From contig JAFEAO010000003.1 in the NCBI GenBank assembly GCA_018266375.1, forward strand, positions 189,578-253,577: DNA of 64,000 nucleotides, in the 5' to 3' direction. A model generated the notes under the pieces. The model was not told the DNA's origin. It saw nothing but the letters and a program-made list of their open reading frames with translations, and ran no database searches. This DNA is from Bdellovibrionales bacterium. GTDB lineage: Bacteria > Bdellovibrionota > UBA1018 > CAIMNF01. Position numbers and translations under genes: made by a program. Within the stretch, counting starts at the first letter, position 1, and each line of letters begins with the position of its first letter. Below are positions 1 to 7,705 of the stretch, one piece after another.

Positions 1-498
1 GCGATGCTCCCGCGCTTGCTCGAACGTGCAGGAACAGCTGCGAACGGTAAATCGATTACCGGTCTTTATACCGTGCTCGTTGACGGCGACGATATGGATG
101 AACCGATTGCGGATGCGGCTCGTTCGATCCTGGACGGCCACATCGTTTTATCGCGAAAACTGGCTCAAATGAACCATTTTCCGGCGATTGACGTGCTGGC
201 GTCGGCGTCGCGCGTGATGAACGCGGTAACGGACGAAAATCACCAAGCTTGGGCAGGCCAGATCAAAGAATGGATGGCGGTTTACAAGCAAGCCGAAGAT
301 TTGATCAACATCGGCGCGTACGCGCGCGGTTCGAATCCGCGCATCGATCAGGCGATCGCTGTTCACGAGCGCACGACTCAGTTTTTGAGACAGAGGACCA
401 ACGAGCCCGCGTCGTTTGCTGATTCGCTGGGTGGCTTGCATTCGATCTTTCGTTCAGGCGAAGCGTTCGCTCAGGCCGCGGCGGATCAGAAGAAGTAG
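1..498 (+). CDS. fliI: Flagellum-specific ATP synthase FliI, C-terminal part (5' end outside window)
   Basis: This is the last 165 residues of the flagellar export ATPase, which drives export of rod, hook and filament subunits at the cytoplasmic face of the basal body. The frame is open to the first base of the window, so the gene starts upstream and the P-loop is not visible. What can be seen is the typical FliI/F1-beta C-terminal part: a PRLLERAG segment, a TGLYTVLVDGDDMDEPI loop, then ARSILDGHIVLSR and a helical C-terminal domain. fliJ, its usual partner, follows only after an intervening minus-strand gene, which is unusual. Identity is secure; only the true start is unknown. Confidence 0.93.
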   Translation, partial: AMLPRLLERAGTAANGKSITGLYTVLVDGDDMDEPIADAARSILDGHIVLSRKLAQMNHFPAIDVLASASRVMNAVTDENHQAWAGQIKEWMAVYKQAEDLINIGAYARGSNPRIDQAIAVHERTTQFLRQRTNEPASFADSLGGLHSIFRSGEAFAQAAADQKK

Positions 499-500
499 AT

Positions 501-1571
501 TTATCCCCGCAACGATTTTAACGTGCGCAAGAAATTCCTGCCAAGCACGTTTTGCACGCACTCCGGTTTCCAACCTCGATTGAGCATGATCTGTACAAGC
601 TTCGGGAGCTCGAGGCAGGTACGCATATCGGCAGGCGGGACGATCATTCCGTCCCAATCGCTGCCTAAGCTCGCCGAGTGCTCGCCGCCGACCTTGATGA
701 TGTGCTCGAGATGTTTGACGATCGATTCGGCTTTGCCGCTAAACCAAGGATCGCCCAAAAATGATGATTGATACATCACTCCGATGGTTCCGCCGGTGCT
801 GGCGATGACCCGAATCTGCTCGTTGTCCAGATTTCGCCAGTGATCGTGAACGCCTTTGACTCCGGTGTGAGTGACGATCAACGGCTGACTCTTATCGTGC
901 ATTTCGACCGCATGAAAAAAACCTTCGCGCGAGATATGAGCGAGATCTACAAAAATTTTTGCGGCGTTCAAACGCTGTACATATTCGCGGCCGTAGTCGG
1001 TAAGGCCGGTGACCTTGAGGAGCCCCGCAGATGGTGCGCTCGTGCAACCCAAGCTTGACGTCGAGAGGTGGACTAGGGTCACTCGCATCAAATCGTTCTT
1101 GATTTGATCAAGCGTGGCTTCACAGCGTTCGGTAGAATCGCCAAGAGCGTTTCCACCTTGAATTGATAAAAATACCGCATGTTTTCCGGCTTTTTTAGCA
1201 TCTTGGTATTCTTGAACGTTGTGACAAAGGTGAGCTTTGTCTTGCGCGCCGGCAAAGATCTTGCGGATGCGATCGAAGTTTTTAACCGCATTTTCAGAAC
1301 GTGCCTTCGCGCTTCGAAACGGTTGCGTGGTCACCGACCACATTCCACCAGTGACCTGCGCCTCACGGATGCGTGGTAGATCCACTTGGCCAGCAAAACA
1401 CGCCCGCGTCGGTCCGGTACCATGACGTTTGGTGAGGTCGTAATTGAAGATACGAGTCCAGATAAAGGTGTCGATGTGCAAGTCGATCACGTCGCTTGAG
1501 AGATAGAGATCGATCGCTTCGCGGGATATCCCGAGTCTCGACGCCCATTGTTGGCGTGCAGCTGCTTCCAT
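501..1571 (-). CDS. Membrane-dipeptidase-like protein (peptidase family M19)
   Basis: 356 residues, similar in length and layout to M19 dipeptidases, TIM-barrel zinc enzymes that hydrolyse dipeptides. Visible metal-site motifs in order are HID near residue 32, VDLAH near 210, VTHTG near 235 and GSDWDG near 304. The segment that normally holds the metal-bridging glutamate (EGG) reads IQGGNALG, with a CAA codon, so the bridging Glu is replaced by Gln. This may mean altered metal binding or lost activity. There is no obvious signal peptide, so a cytoplasmic location is inferred. It lies convergent to fliI (2 bases between them) and separates fliI from fliJ. A TTGACG/TATATG promoter candidate lies about 180 bases upstream. 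Family call is firm; activity is doubtful. Confidence 0.85.
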   Translation of the reverse strand: MEAAARQQWASRLGISREAIDLYLSSDVIDLHIDTFIWTRIFNYDLTKRHGTGPTRACFAGQVDLPRIREAQVTGGMWSVTTQPFRSAKARSENAVKNFDRIRKIFAGAQDKAHLCHNVQEYQDAKKAGKHAVFLSIQGGNALGDSTERCEATLDQIKNDLMRVTLVHLSTSSLGCTSAPSAGLLKVTGLTDYGREYVQRLNAAKIFVDLAHISREGFFHAVEMHDKSQPLIVTHTGVKGVHDHWRNLDNEQIRVIASTGGTIGVMYQSSFLGDPWFSGKAESIVKHLEHIIKVGGEHSASLGSDWDGMIVPPADMRTCLELPKLVQIMLNRGWKPECVQNVLGRNFLRTLKSLRG

Positions 1572-1599
1572 TGTTTTATGCTATCAGAAAAGCGAATTG

Positions 1600-1752
1600 T
1601 TAAAACACTTGGCCACTAGGTGAGGACTCCGTGCGTGCGGCCTGTATTTTCGAATTGCCTTTAATGCGGTCTAAGTAACGGCTCACGAATTTGTCCTGCG
1701 GATCAAACTTGGCGCGTTGATCGTTGTTTGCGACCGGACGGAACCCGGCGGG
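1600..1752 (-). pseudogene. Possible C-terminal remnant of an FAD-linked oxidase-like gene
   Basis: An open frame of 50 codons ends in a TAA at 1600-1602 and is bounded upstream by an in-frame TGA, with no ATG. Its peptide contains the string KFDPQDKFVSRYLDRI, which resembles the extreme C-terminus of lactone/alditol-type FAD oxidases (a DPxxKF motif followed by an xYLxR segment). It lies on the same strand as the M19 gene and ends about 28 bases before its start. I read it as the decayed end of a deleted gene. The match is from memory of the motif only, and a chance open frame is possible. Confidence 0.3.
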
Positions 1753-1759
1753 TCATTCC

Positions 1760-1787
1760 CATATAGTAATACCCTCAGAAGCGTCAA
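1760..1787 (-). promoter_or_regulatory. Sigma-70-like promoter candidate for the M19 gene
   Basis: Read on the minus strand, TTGACG (1787-1782) and TATATG (1765-1760) are separated by 16 bases. Transcription would begin near 1753 and give the M19 gene a leader of about 180 bases that runs through the oxidase-like remnant. Consensus match only. Confidence 0.35.
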
Positions 1788-1943
1788 AAAGGTATCGAAG
1801 AAGCGACCGAGTGGAGATATATATCAGTTATGTACTAAATTCTTGAGTGTTTTACCGCATAAAGGTGTAAAAGGTGCCTAGCCGGACAGGCAATCTTTTC
1901 AGTCTAGATATTTATTACACAATGTTTGAAAATTAAAAGAGAC

Positions 1944-2417
1944 ATGGCTAAGTTCAAATTTCAACTTGAAGCGGTAGAGAAGGTTAGAATTCAAAAAGAG
2001 CAAAAAATGCTTGAGGATTTGGCTGTTGCTCAACGTAATTACCTCGAAAAAGTCAAGGCAAAACGCGAGCTGCTCGCCAAGAAGCAGGATGCGTTCGTGA
2101 AAAAGAACGAACTCGTTTCTCGCGATGCGAGTATCAACGACATCCGCCTCCTTGAGGAATACATCATCGGCCTTAAACAAAACATCATCCGTGCGGACCA
2201 AGCGATCGTGCGTAGCCGCCGTTTCCTGGAGCAGGCGATGAGGCACTATATTGCCGCCCGCAAGGAGCGCATGATGGTGGACAAGCTTAAAGAAAAGGCT
2301 CTTGAGGAGTTCAAGCTCCAGGAAGCCCGTCTCGAGCAAAAGCGCCTTGATGATTTGATCACGATGCGCGCGCGCCTGAATCACGGCCCGATCGAAGGCG
2401 AGGAGGAAATCGCATGA
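1944..2417 (+). CDS. fliJ: Flagellar export chaperone-like protein FliJ
   Basis: 157 residues, almost entirely coiled coil with alternating charged and leucine positions, beginning MAKFKFQLEAVEKVR as FliJ proteins do. FliJ is the soluble stalk-like subunit of the export ATPase complex; it inserts into the FliI hexamer and contacts FlhA. The open frame extends upstream to a TTG at 1926, but the ATG at 1944 is preceded by AAAAGAGA at a good distance and matches the family N-terminus, so it is preferred. The stop overlaps the next start (ATGA), indicating translational coupling. Confidence 0.88.
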   Translation: MAKFKFQLEAVEKVRIQKEQKMLEDLAVAQRNYLEKVKAKRELLAKKQDAFVKKNELVSRDASINDIRLLEEYIIGLKQNIIRADQAIVRSRRFLEQAMRHYIAARKERMMVDKLKEKALEEFKLQEARLEQKRLDDLITMRARLNHGPIEGEEEIA

Positions 2418-3040
2418 GAGGGATGATTTCTCAAATGCTGTTTCTCGCCTTGATCGCGCTCGTGCCGATGGCGCTCGGCGAGGCCGAGGAATCCGCAAAG
2501 AATACGGAAACCGGAGCCAAGGCTGAAATCGCTAAAACCGAAGCGAAGGCCGCCGCTATACCAACGAAAAAACTTTCGAGCGAATGTTTGGCGTCTGAAG
2601 AAATTATTCAAGATGTTCAGTCTCGCGAAAACAAATTAAGAGAGCGTGAAGCGGCAATTGCCGACCGCGAAAAAGAAATCGAATCCCAGGCAAAAGCGGT
2701 TCATGAAGAACTCGCGAAGCTTGAAACGATTCGCGCTGAGATCCAAGGCGTACACGTTAAAGAGATCGCCGAGCGCGAAGAAAAAGTCAGCAAGCTGATC
2801 GAGACTTTCGAGAGCATGTCTCCGAAAGCCGCAGCGGGTGTGATTAACGGCGTTGACGACGAACTCGCGGTCACCGCGCTTTCGCGTCTTTCTAGCGTAA
2901 AGTCAGGAAAAATTCTATCGAACTTGAGTCCGGCGAAGTCGTCTAAATTGTCCGAGCTCATGGCCTACGGCAACAAAGTAGTAAGTAAGGAGAAAGCGAG
3001 TGTCGAATCTGATCGCGCGCCAGCCAGCAGTAAACGCTGA
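2414..3040 (+). CDS. MotE-like flagellar protein (signal peptide, coiled coil, MgtE-N-like domain)
   Basis: 208 residues. It starts with a hydrophobic signal or anchor segment (residues 5-22). A low-complexity Ala/Lys/Glu stretch and a charged coiled coil (about 70-130) follow. The C-terminal segment around 135-190 has the MSPKAAAGVI...LSNLSPAKSSKL pattern typical of the MgtE N-terminal helical domain. Proteins of this layout between fliJ and fliK (MotE family) are associated with motor stator proteins or flagellar assembly in alpha- and deltaproteobacteria. It overlaps fliJ by four bases and fliK by 41. The exact role here is inferred from position and layout. Confidence 0.75.
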   Translation: MRGMISQMLFLALIALVPMALGEAEESAKNTETGAKAEIAKTEAKAAAIPTKKLSSECLASEEIIQDVQSRENKLREREAAIADREKEIESQAKAVHEELAKLETIRAEIQGVHVKEIAEREEKVSKLIETFESMSPKAAAGVINGVDDELAVTALSRLSSVKSGKILSNLSPAKSSKLSELMAYGNKVVSKEKASVESDRAPASSKR

Positions 3041-4463
3041 GACGGGCGCAACGCAGATGAGTTCAGTCCAAGCCGGCGGTAATGCTACCGCCGCGAGAGA
3101 TGTATCGAAAATCGATGCGTCGACCGCGAAAGGCAAGGAAGCTCTCGCCAAGAAGCAAGAGTTCGACGCTGCACTTTCGCAAACCGTGACTTTGTCGGAT
3201 GCATCGAAGAAAGCCGCTGCTGAGGCGATGGCTCAAGCTGGCATCGACGCAAAAACGATTGTTGGCGCTAAAACTCCTAGCGCTCAAGTGATCGATCCGA
3301 AAGCTGCGAAAGTCGCAGCTCACCAAGAAAAAGATAAAAAACGAGTTTCAGAACAAGCTGCCGCTCTCGCGCAAATCAAAGGCGCCCAGCATATGCCTGC
3401 GGCTCTTCAAGTCGCGTTCGGTACACAACCGCTTCAAAGCGCAAAAGCAGCGGCAGGCGGGAAAACAGGTGGCGTTCAGGTTCAAAATCAGCTTCAAACA
3501 CCGCAAACTCAGAAGCAAAGCACAACCGACGCTCAGGCGCTCGTGAATGGTCTCAATGCAAATCAATTCACTTCAAACGGCGTCGATCAACCTCGCGAAC
3601 TCGCGGGCTTCAATCTCGTTCAAGACATGAACTATCAGGGTGATGTGCAGGAAGTAGGGCAGGATAAGGCGGGTGCGGCGGCTTTTAATGCGGCTCAAGC
3701 GACTCAGAAAACCACAGCGGCCTCATCGACTCTTTCGACCGATGATTATCTTAACTTGAGGAATTTTTCGAATGCGCAAGGCGCAAGTTTGAAAAAGCCG
3801 ACTTCGAAATTGAATCTCAACACCGCTGAACTCGGAACTCCCGGAAGCGCGGCAGGCCAGGCTCACTTGCAAGTTCGCGACGGTCAGGCGCTTCCGATCA
3901 AAACGCTTGATGCTCCGGTCACCACCGGATCCATGATGAAACCCGTGCTCTCGCACGACGCTCTCCATCAGATGACCGGTCAATTGAGCTCGATGAACTT
4001 CGCGAAACAAGACGGCGAAATCAAAATCCGTCTGAAGCCGGATCACTTGGGCGAGCTCTCAATGAGCGTTCGCAACCATGGATCTCAAGTTTCGATCCGC
4101 ATCCAAGCCGAAAATCCCGAAGCGAAACAAATTATCGAATCAAGTTTGAATAGTTTGCGCGACAGTCTCTCTCAACAAAATCTGACCGTGACCCGCTTGG
4201 AAGTGACGCAAGCACCGGCGCCCATTCAATCCGCGGGTCAAGACGGCATGAACATGCAGATGGGTATGGGCCAGTTCCGCCAGCAAGGGTCGGATCTCGG
4301 TTTCCAGCAGCAGCAACAGCAGGAATCGAACGCAAACAGCAACTACTGGCGTGAAGAGGAGTCAAATCGTCCACGCCCGGCGGCCACTTCGACGAGTGGG
4401 ATCGGTGCGGCAAGAACAAACACCGCACGTAGCGGTAACCAAGGCTTAGACTTAATCGCGTAG
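3000..4463 (+). CDS. fliK: Flagellar hook-length control protein FliK
   Basis: 487 residues. The first 320 or so are low-complexity, rich in Ala, Gln, Thr and Lys, as expected of the secreted ruler part of FliK. The C-terminal Flg_hook domain (about residues 330-405) is recognisable from GEIKIRLKPDHLGELSM and the following amphipathic helices ending LTVTRLEVTQA. This domain interacts with FlhB to switch export specificity once the hook is complete. A glutamine run and an Asn/Arg-rich tail follow. Start is GTG at 3000, preceded by AAGGAG; it lies inside the 3' end of the MotE-like gene. The next gene is flgD, the hook cap, as usual. Confidence 0.9.
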   Translation: MSNLIARQPAVNAETGATQMSSVQAGGNATAARDVSKIDASTAKGKEALAKKQEFDAALSQTVTLSDASKKAAAEAMAQAGIDAKTIVGAKTPSAQVIDPKAAKVAAHQEKDKKRVSEQAAALAQIKGAQHMPAALQVAFGTQPLQSAKAAAGGKTGGVQVQNQLQTPQTQKQSTTDAQALVNGLNANQFTSNGVDQPRELAGFNLVQDMNYQGDVQEVGQDKAGAAAFNAAQATQKTTAASSTLSTDDYLNLRNFSNAQGASLKKPTSKLNLNTAELGTPGSAAGQAHLQVRDGQALPIKTLDAPVTTGSMMKPVLSHDALHQMTGQLSSMNFAKQDGEIKIRLKPDHLGELSMSVRNHGSQVSIRIQAENPEAKQIIESSLNSLRDSLSQQNLTVTRLEVTQAPAPIQSAGQDGMNMQMGMGQFRQQGSDLGFQQQQQQESNANSNYWREEESNRPRPAATSTSGIGAARTNTARSGNQGLDLIA

Positions 4464-4482
4464 GTAGGGGATAATAATTAAG

Positions 4483-5496
4483 ATGGCGATGGATATTAAC
4501 AAAGTGCCGGCTCCAGCAATCGCGAATAACACAGCAAACACGAACTTCGGGCCAAAAACCGGTCCAACCGAAGCTGAGGAGCGTTCGCAAGCCGAACGCA
4601 ACGCGGTCAACGCGATTCAGGCACGTTACGGCGAGAAGCCAAAAGAAGGTCGCCAGATCAAAAAGACTCTCGATAAAGACGATTTCATGCGCATTATGAT
4701 CTCGGAAATGAAGCACCAGGATCCGACCAAGCCGATGGATGCGGACAAGATGGCGACTCAGATGGCGCAATTGACCACGGTCGAACAAATTAAAAACATG
4801 GGTGCCGCAATCGATCGCATGGGCGAGCGCAACCAAGCTTCCGACCGCATGGCGATGAGCTCGATGATCGGTAAAGAAGTCACCGTTGATAAAGGCCGTT
4901 TCACTCATCAAAAGGGCACGATCGCGCCGGTGACTTTCGATTTGCCGGAAGACGCCGAAAAAGTAAAACTCACTTTCATGAACGAACGCGGCGAAGACGT
5001 TGCAAGTCACGACCTCGAACCGATGAAAGCCGGTCCGAACTCTTACAACTGGGATGGCGTGAACGCAAGCAATATTCCGTCTCCAAGCGGTACCTACATG
5101 GTACGTGTTGAGGCCGAAAACAAGCAGGGCGGCCGCATTGCTGTAAATCCGATCTCGAAAGAAACCATCGTGGGTGTGTCGTTCGAAGGTGGTGAAGCCA
5201 ACTTCCTCGTCGGCGACGCAAAAAATCCACAGCGTGTGGCGTTCAAGAGCGTTACCCGTATCGAAGGCGATGGCGCGACTCGCGCTCAAGCTAAAGATCG
5301 CAAAGTTCAAAATATGGAGGCCGCAGGTGCCGAGGCAGCGAAAAGCAATCAAGCCTTTGAATTGCCGGAGGGTCTCAAAGAAAAGTTTAAGGATCAACTG
5401 ACTCCGGCTGCGGGCGATGTCGCTAAAGCGGATGGAGCGGGTGAGTCTGAAACTCCAGTGAAAGCCGAAGGCTTTGCCAACGGCCTCGCGGAGTAA
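4483..5496 (+). CDS. flgD: Flagellar hook assembly (cap) protein FlgD
   Basis: 337 residues, longer than the usual 220-250. The conserved N-terminal part (about residues 60-125) reads KDDFMRIMISEMKHQDPTKPMD and QMAQLTTVEQIKNM, the FlgD signature. A beta-rich FlgD-Ig-like region follows (about 130-250, including PSPSGTYMVRVEAENKQGGR). The last 80 residues are an Ala/Lys/Glu-rich extension with little order. FlgD is exported and caps the growing hook so that FlgE polymerises. It lies 19 bases after fliK in the same operon. Confidence 0.92.
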   Translation: MAMDINKVPAPAIANNTANTNFGPKTGPTEAEERSQAERNAVNAIQARYGEKPKEGRQIKKTLDKDDFMRIMISEMKHQDPTKPMDADKMATQMAQLTTVEQIKNMGAAIDRMGERNQASDRMAMSSMIGKEVTVDKGRFTHQKGTIAPVTFDLPEDAEKVKLTFMNERGEDVASHDLEPMKAGPNSYNWDGVNASNIPSPSGTYMVRVEAENKQGGRIAVNPISKETIVGVSFEGGEANFLVGDAKNPQRVAFKSVTRIEGDGATRAQAKDRKVQNMEAAGAEAAKSNQAFELPEGLKEKFKDQLTPAAGDVAKADGAGESETPVKAEGFANGLAE

Positions 5497-5537
5497 AAAT
5501 AGAAGTGCGAAAGTACTGAAGAAAGGAGGTAAATCAA

Positions 5538-6005
5538 GTGGCGAATAATACGATTCTCTACCCGAACGTGAGTAGGATACCAGGCCAAGGCGGCGTTAGT
5601 AACGATAGCGCACGTCCTGCGTCCGAAGGTCCTGCGATTCAAAAGGGTGAGTTCGATGCAACATTAAATAACGCACTCGATAATGCGAGCGTAGGTAAGT
5701 CGACAAAACTTCCGCCTTCCGCTCTGGTGAATTCCAACCTTGAGCCGCAGACCGGTTTGAAGTTTTCGGCTCACGCGATGCAAAGATTGCGTGAACGTCA
5801 AATTAAGTTCGACCCTGAGACGATGTCTCGAATGAATGACGCGATTAGTAAAGCGGATGCGAAGGGTGTGCAGGATACGTTGGTGTTGACCGACAAAGCG
5901 GCGTTGATCGTCAGTGTACCGAATCGGACAGTGGTGACGGCAATGGATAGAAATAATTTAGCTGGAAATGTATTTACAAACATTGATGGCGCAGTTATTA
6001 TTTAA
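5538..6005 (+). CDS. Flagellar operon protein (TIGR02530-type)
   Basis: 155 residues starting at GTG 5538 behind a strong AAAGGAGG ribosome site. The conserved part is the C-terminal 90 residues: GLKFSAHAMQRLRERQI, then LVLTDKAALIVSVPNRTVVTAMD and a final NIDGAVII. This matches the small flagellar operon protein found between flgD and flgE in many bacteria, whose exact role is unsettled. The N-terminal 60 residues are low-complexity. Position between flgD and flgE supports the call. Confidence 0.8.
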   Translation: MANNTILYPNVSRIPGQGGVSNDSARPASEGPAIQKGEFDATLNNALDNASVGKSTKLPPSALVNSNLEPQTGLKFSAHAMQRLRERQIKFDPETMSRMNDAISKADAKGVQDTLVLTDKAALIVSVPNRTVVTAMDRNNLAGNVFTNIDGAVII

Positions 6006-6020
6006 ATAAGTATTGTGTAA
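6001..6020 (+). promoter_or_regulatory. TAAA...TTGTGTAA motif upstream of flgE
   Basis: The end of the preceding gene runs into TTTAAATAAG followed by TATTGTGTAA. The same layout (TAAA, AT-rich spacer, GTGTAA) occurs before a secreted protease (43475) and a secreted protein (57035). I treat it as a candidate promoter or activator site. It is placed directly before a structured leader. Confidence 0.35.
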
Positions 6021-6212
6021 AAAATGGCTGGACCCTATCGGGAAGCCTCAATCTCTCGGACTGACTGCCGAGAGAGCACAAGCGGGACCTTAAAAAAGTT
6101 CCGTTAGTTCAACGATAGACGGTGACGGCGAATGCACGTTCAAGGAAGAGCGCGCGAGAGTCCGGGTGCCGATCTGAATGGTAGTAACCTAAACAATCGC
6201 AAGGAGGCGACT
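6021..6212 (+). ncRNA. Structured leader RNA candidate upstream of flgE (three-way junction)
   Basis: About 190 non-coding bases precede flgE. CTATCG (6035-6040) pairs with CGATAG (6113-6118). This closes two hairpins: TCTCTCGG/CCGAGAGA (6052-6059 with 6068-6075, eight perfect pairs) and CGGGAC/GTTCCG (6083-6088 with 6098-6103). A further GCAC/GTGC pair lies downstream, before the AAGGAGG ribosome site at 6201-6207. The shape is that of a three-way junction aptamer. I looked for the conserved GEMM c-di-GMP bases and did not find them, so no ligand is proposed. Confidence 0.45.
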
Positions 6213-6213
6213 C

Positions 6214-7497
6214 ATGGGTATTCTTTCTAGTATGTACACCGGTTTTACCGGGATCCAAGGACAAGGCGAAGCATTAGCGGTATACGGCGATAACATTTCG
6301 AACGCGGCTACAACCGGTTTCAAAGTGGCGCGTCCGGAATTCAAAGACGCTGTTGCAAAGTCTTTGAACGGCATGGGCTCAAGCATGGCGACCGGTCGTG
6401 GAACTAAGCTTGGTAACGTTCGTACCGTTTTCTCACAAGGCACGCTGACTCAAACCGAATCTCCGACCGATCTCGCGATCACCGGTAACGGTTTCTTCGC
6501 GCTCGACGGCGTTGAAGGCCGTTCGTACACTCGTGATGGTTCTTTCCACTTCGATAAAGAAGGTAAACTCGTCAACTCTACCGGTGAGAAAGTGCTCGGT
6601 TTCCAAGCCGATGAATCAGGCAAGATTACTTCCAAGATGGGTGCTCTCTCGATCGATCGCGCGATCATCGACGCTCGCGGAACTAAAAACGTACAATTAT
6701 TTGCGAACCTTGATTCGCGCGCTGACGCGTCGATCAAGTTTGATCCGAAAAACCCGGACAAGACCTCGCACTTCGCGACCGGCGTAACCGTGCACGACAC
6801 GAACGGAGCGGCTCACGCGGTTACCGTTTATTTCAATAAAGTCGACGGCCAGAACTGGGAATGGAAAGCGATGGCTAAGGGCGAAGAGATCGAAGGCGGC
6901 AAGCCGGGCGAGCTCATTCAGCAAGCTTCGGGTAAACTTACTTTCAACGAAGAAGGTAAGCTCGCCGAGCAATCAATCGATAGCTCTGAGTGGAACTTCA
7001 ACAAAGGTTCCAAGCAAGGTCAGAAAATCGATTTCAGTTTCGGTAAAGACATTAAAGCAGGCGGCGACGGCCTCCAAGTCACTCAATACGGCGCGAACGC
7101 GGAAGCGTACAAAACCATCCAAGATGGTTACTCTTCAGGCAGCATCGGCTCATTGAAGTTTGACGACAACGGATGCCTGGTCGCGATGTACACCAACGGG
7201 GAGCAAGTGACCGTCGGACAAGTGGCGCTTGCGAAATTCGAGAGCCCGGAAGACCTGATGAAAACAGGCGGCAACAAGTACAAGGAGACCCGTACTTCGG
7301 GGCAACCGACGATCGGTTCGCCGCTTTCAGGCGGCCGTGGTCAGATTTCCTCGAAGTCTCTCGAGGCTTCTGCGACCGATATCGCCAACGAGTTCATTAA
7401 CTTGATGCAATCTCAGCGTAACTTCCAAGCGAACTCGAAGGTCATCAGCGTTGGTGACGAGTTGCTCGGCGAAGTGATCAACCTCAAGCGCACATAA
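6214..7497 (+). CDS. flgE: Flagellar hook protein FlgE
   Basis: 427 residues. The N-terminus (MGILSSMYTGFTGIQGQGEALAVYGDNISN) is the conserved rod/hook-family D0 helix and ANN-like motif. The C-terminal helix (SATDIANEFINLMQSQRNFQANSKVISVGDELLGEVINLKR) is the matching D0 partner, and the hook-specific domains lie between. FlgE is exported through the FlhA/FlhB gate, polymerises under the FlgD cap into the hook, and is measured by FliK. A strong AAGGAGG lies seven bases before the ATG. A long structured leader precedes it and a strong terminator follows, so flgE probably has its own expression control. Confidence 0.95.
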   Translation: MGILSSMYTGFTGIQGQGEALAVYGDNISNAATTGFKVARPEFKDAVAKSLNGMGSSMATGRGTKLGNVRTVFSQGTLTQTESPTDLAITGNGFFALDGVEGRSYTRDGSFHFDKEGKLVNSTGEKVLGFQADESGKITSKMGALSIDRAIIDARGTKNVQLFANLDSRADASIKFDPKNPDKTSHFATGVTVHDTNGAAHAVTVYFNKVDGQNWEWKAMAKGEEIEGGKPGELIQQASGKLTFNEEGKLAEQSIDSSEWNFNKGSKQGQKIDFSFGKDIKAGGDGLQVTQYGANAEAYKTIQDGYSSGSIGSLKFDDNGCLVAMYTNGEQVTVGQVALAKFESPEDLMKTGGNKYKETRTSGQPTIGSPLSGGRGQISSKSLEASATDIANEFINLMQSQRNFQANSKVISVGDELLGEVINLKRT

Positions 7498-7565
7498 TAG
7501 CGTGACGTGAATCGCGCGTGATTGCGCGATCATAAACCAGCTCAGCAGTAAATATCAGAGTCTAA

Positions 7566-7631
7566 AGGGTTAGCCGTCAAAAAACAGTCAGCCCGCCGTA
7601 AGGTAGGCAACGGCTAACCCTCTCCTTTTTG
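7566..7631 (+). terminator. Hairpin terminator between flgE and fliL
   Basis: AGGGTTAGCCGT (7566-7577) pairs perfectly over 12 bases with ACGGCTAACCCT (7610-7621). The loop of 32 bases can itself form a small stem (GCC.GCC/GGT.GGC). CTCCTTTTTG follows. It should end most flgD-flgE transcripts before fliL. Confidence 0.7.
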
Positions 7632-7653
7632 CCCATTAATTTTTAAACAAACC

Positions 7654-7682
7654 TTGTAGTTTTCAGCTCGTCCATGCAAAAT
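7654..7682 (+). promoter_or_regulatory. Promoter candidate for the fliL-flhB operon
   Basis: TTGTAG (7654-7659) and CAAAAT (7677-7682) are 17 bases apart, just after the terminator and about 16 bases before the fliL ribosome site. Consensus match only. Confidence 0.35.
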
Positions 7683-7705
7683 TGAATTTAGAGGCAGGAT
7701 GCCAA

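Larger units (their letters stand above)
1572..1943. other. Intergenic interval between the M19 gene and fliJ
   Basis: 372 bases with no intact gene. It holds the oxidase-like remnant (1600-1752) and a minus-strand promoter candidate (1760-1787). A weak plus-strand TTGAGT-17-TGTAAA pair lies around 1843-1871 and could serve fliJ. A short GCCT...AGGC hairpin lies in the fliJ leader near 1876-1891. The octamer TTACACAA occurs at 1915-1922; it is the reverse of the TTGTGTAA seen in other intergenic regions here. Confidence 0.5.

Noticed and set aside
4132..5397. 421-codon minus-strand open frame over fliK/flgD
   Set aside because: It is antisense to two clear flagellar genes, has no family motif and reflects third-position composition.
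6150..6175. RNase P RNA-like string (AGAGTCCGGG)
   Set aside because: Only one short resemblance; none of the other conserved RNase P regions is present and the interval is too short.
6021..6212. c-di-GMP-I (GEMM) riboswitch before flgE
   Set aside because: The three-way-junction shape is suggestive, but the conserved GEMM bases (such as the GACGCAAAGCC stretch) are not present.
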